DNA from: Bacteroidota bacterium
Lineage (GTDB): Bacteria; Bacteroidota; Bacteroidia; Chitinophagales; Chitinophagaceae
Reading direction: 5' to 3'
Assembly (NCBI GenBank): GCA_947457085.1
Contig: CANGUS010000071.1
Location: forward strand, 1-8,264
DNA: 8,264 bases
Shown: positions 6,503 to 8,264 of the stretch, piece by piece
Position numbering within the stretch: position 1 is the first letter of the stretch
Layout: each line of letters opens with the position of its first letter
Made by a program: the position numbers and the translations under genes
The notes under the pieces: model-generated
The model's input: only the letters and a program-made list of their open reading frames with translations
Told to the model about the DNA's origin: nothing
Database searches by the model: none

Positions 6503-8264
6503 TTAATCAACTATCAGCTCATCAATAAAAATAAACGTAGGGTTTCCTTTCCCTTCATGCCATAGAGGCATAGGACCAAAATTTTGAGCAACCATTTTAA
6601 TATAACGTGTTGTTGGTTGGCGATTGGTGAAGGGCAGCTTTTCTAGATTGCTTTCTGAAACTTGAAATTTTGAAATGCTTGCCTCGTAGGTATGATCCGA
6701 TTTATTGGTCGGAATGTTTTCTAATAAGGTCCAATTAATAGAGTCATTGCTTGCATAAAAAGAAACGGATTTAGGATAAAAAATCCAAGCATTTTGATCT
6801 TCTAAAAAATTAGCTGCTATTTTTTTAATAGCAGTTGGCTTATCCAAAGCCATGACCACTGCTACATCTTCTCCTTGATACCCTTGCCAATCGCCAGCTC
6901 TCCAATTGAGTTTGCCATAAATACCATCCATCAAACCTTCTGCTCCACCAGCATGATACGATGGATTATATTGATTCTGCAAAATGATTTTTCTATCGGT
7001 TGGGATTTTTGTGAAGCTAGCAGTTTGGATAGGAGATTTCGGGTAATTGTCATTCTTAGAAGTTGAATAAAATTTAATACTCGTGTTTTCTGTAATTTGT
7101 AGAGGCTTAGAGTACAATTGATAATCCTCATTATTTACTGAATAAAAAATGTCTACAGCATCATGTCCAAAGCCATTTTTTGCAACACCAAATTCGATCA
7201 GAGTGTTATTTTTAAAAATACTTTTACGAGGTAAAATATACGGGACAGAATTAAAATCTTCAGCACTCACAATACCATAGCTTGTAGTATTAATATCTAT
7301 AGAATTTATATTAATTTTCTTTTCTAATTGTAAATCAAAATGACTTATTTCATTTGAAGAACCATTATTGCAAAACGATTTGTATTTCGACTTTGAAGTA
7401 TCTATTTTATAAATCTCAGTTTTATTATTTAAAATAATTTTATCAAATAAGGGTTCTGTTATCGTGTATTTATTATTTCCAGGACAAGTAGGATAAACAC
7501 CTATTGACTTTAAAACATACCAAGCACTCATTTGACCGCAATCTTCATTCCCAATTAAGCCATCAGGTAAGTTTTTATAAAACTCATTTGCTATTCTGTT
7601 GGTTATTTCTGTTTCTTTAGATTGATTTTGTGCATAACGATATAGAAAAGCGATATGATGGCTTGGTTCATTTCCATGTGCATATTGCCCGATTAATCCA
7701 GTAATATCTGCTTGTTCACGGCCTTCTGTTTTTTCTTTAGCTGAAAATAAATTATCTAAATTCTTTTCAAAATTTTGAACCATCCCACTGACTCCAATTA
7801 ATTTTTCCATTTCATGAGGGACATAATAACTGTATTGCCAACTATTGGCTTCTGTATAATTATTATCAACCGTATAAGGAGAGAATGGCTCATATAATGT
7901 TCCATTTTTTCGAGCTCTCATAAAACCGGTGGTTGGGTCATACACATTCATCCAGTTATGACTTCTGTTCATATAATATTCAAAATCTTTTTTCTTACCC
8001 AGTGCATTGGCCATTTGTGCAATACACCAATCATCATAGGCATATTCTAATGTCTTACTCACACTTTCATGGGAATCATCACATCGTACATATCCATATC
8101 GATTGTAGCTTTCAAGGGCATCAGCATCAGCACACCTGCTTCGTGCCTCAGCAGAAAGTTTCAAATCAGAAACTCCTAATTCGAAATTTTGAGCACTCTT
8201 AATATTATTTTTGGAATTTGGAATTTGATTTTTAGAATTTTCATCTGTGTAATCTGTATAATCT
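6503..8264 (-). CDS. GH92 exo-alpha-mannosidase-type glycosidase, C-terminal part (start outside window)
   Basis: GH92 enzymes are calcium-dependent inverting exo-alpha-mannosidases of the Bacteroidota periplasm or surface. The frame is open from the stop at 6503-6505 to the window edge. The TTG at 8162-8164 is an internal Leu codon, not a start; the N-terminal beta-sandwich and signal peptide are missing. Numbering from that Leu codon as 1: SVSKTLEYAYDDWCIAQMA (34-52), TEANSWQY (104-111, with the Glu expected as general acid), HGNEPSHH (163-170, genomic 7655-7678) and GLIGNEDCGQMSAWY (202-216, acidic residues near the expected base) are hallmark GH92 motifs. PTCPGNNKYTITEPLF closes the catalytic barrel near 240. 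A chitobiase-like C-terminal domain follows (about 320-385), then an F5/8-type carbohydrate-binding domain (about 395-553; GGAEGLMDG, WRAGDWQGYQGEDV, FYASNDSINW). The stretch upstream of residue 16 is Asn/Ser/Lys-rich and repeat-derived. No frameshift is seen. Exact linkage specificity cannot be told. Confidence 0.95.
   Translation of the reverse strand, partial: DYTDYTDENSKNQIPNSKNNIKSAQNFELGVSDLKLSAEARSRCADADALESYNRYGYVRCDDSHESVSKTLEYAYDDWCIAQMANALGKKKDFEYYMNRSHNWMNVYDPTTGFMRARKNGTLYEPFSPYTVDNNYTEANSWQYSYYVPHEMEKLIGVSGMVQNFEKNLDNLFSAKEKTEGREQADITGLIGQYAHGNEPSHHIAFLYRYAQNQSKETEITNRIANEFYKNLPDGLIGNEDCGQMSAWYVLKSIGVYPTCPGNNKYTITEPLFDKIILNNKTEIYKIDTSKSKYKSFCNNGSSNEISHFDLQLEKKININSIDINTTSYGIVSAEDFNSVPYILPRKSIFKNNTLIEFGVAKNGFGHDAVDIFYSVNNEDYQLYSKPLQITENTSIKFYSTSKNDNYPKSPIQTASFTKIPTDRKIILQNQYNPSYHAGGAEGLMDGIYGKLNWRAGDWQGYQGEDVAVVMALDKPTAIKKIAANFLEDQNAWIFYPKSVSFYASNDSINWTLLENIPTNKSDHTYEASISKFQVSESNLEKLPFTNRQPTTRYIKMVAQNFGPMPLWHEGKGNPTFIFIDELIVD
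8213..8240. repeat. Degenerate 7-bp tandem repeat (consensus GGAATTT) inside the GH92 frame
   Basis: Two perfect tandem GGAATTT units (8213-8219, 8220-8226) are followed by two degenerate ones (8227-8233, 8234-8240). Because 7 is not a multiple of 3, three units make 21 bases and the minus-strand protein acquires a heptapeptide period: NSKNQIP is followed directly by NSKNNIK. More degenerate AT-rich sequence continues to about 8160. The reading frame is kept throughout. Confidence 0.6.
8243..8264. repeat. 9-bp tandem repeat at the window edge, coding for DYT units
   Basis: ATCTGTGTA (8243-8251) is followed by ATCTGTATA (8252-8260) and the first four bases of a third unit, with one mismatch between copies. 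On the minus strand it encodes DYTDYTD within the GH92 frame. The array is cut by the window edge, so its total length is unknown. Confidence 0.6.

Noticed and set aside
8162..8164. TTG as the start of the minus-strand glycosidase gene
   Set aside because: The frame stays open to the window edge and the conserved GH92 domain would be cut in the middle, so the TTG codon is an internal Leu and the gene is partial.
7933..8202. Histidine-rich open frame on the plus strand opposite the GH92 gene
   Set aside because: It is the antisense shadow of conserved GH92 motifs, and its His-rich composition comes from the complementary codons.

Overview
The window is AT-rich DNA that looks like a member of the Bacteroidota. 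The evidence is the set of families present: an AroG-type DAHP synthase fused to a C-terminal chorismate mutase, a GH92 glycosidase with a chitobiase-like and F5/8-type tail, a LolA-like carrier, and a Bacteroidota-style CcmE/CcmF pair. Starts are preceded by A-rich leaders without Shine-Dalgarno sequences, and TAnnTTTG-like -7 elements sit upstream of several genes. The genus cannot be read from this sequence; CcmF-based cytochrome c maturation would suit a Chitinophagia- or Cytophagia-like organism better than one using CcsBA.

Layout. 52-2959 (+) holds ccmE and ccmF, the haem chaperone and haem lyase of System I cytochrome c maturation; the rest of the ccm cluster would lie to the left. 3008-3547 (+) encodes a small probable lipoprotein with one EGF-like module, closed by a strong hairpin terminator (3564-3598). 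3709-4755 (+) encodes a bifunctional DAHP synthase/chorismate mutase, which covers the first step of the shikimate pathway and the branch-point step towards Phe/Tyr. 4847-5644 (+) encodes a class I SAM-dependent methyltransferase of unknown substrate. 5745-6386 (+) encodes a LolA-like periplasmic lipoprotein carrier. A long hairpin at 6434-6473 separates it from the convergent gene on the minus strand (6503 to beyond 8264), the C-terminal part of a GH92 alpha-mannosidase-type exo-glycosidase whose start lies outside the window.

How the genes work together. CcmE and CcmF form one functional pair. The remaining genes look like independent housekeeping or envelope functions, each with its own promoter-like element or terminator, and not one system. 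I do not see a new multi-gene system, phage, insertion sequence, CRISPR array, tRNA or rRNA here. The most interesting points are: (1) CcmE carries the CxxxY haem-attachment variant in place of HxxxY; (2) the GH92 frame contains an Asn/Ser/Lys-rich stretch built from a degenerate 7-bp tandem repeat; (3) CcmF has an enlarged periplasmic loop; (4) the EGF-module lipoprotein has an unassigned C-terminal domain. Every intergenic gap is shorter than 165 bases.
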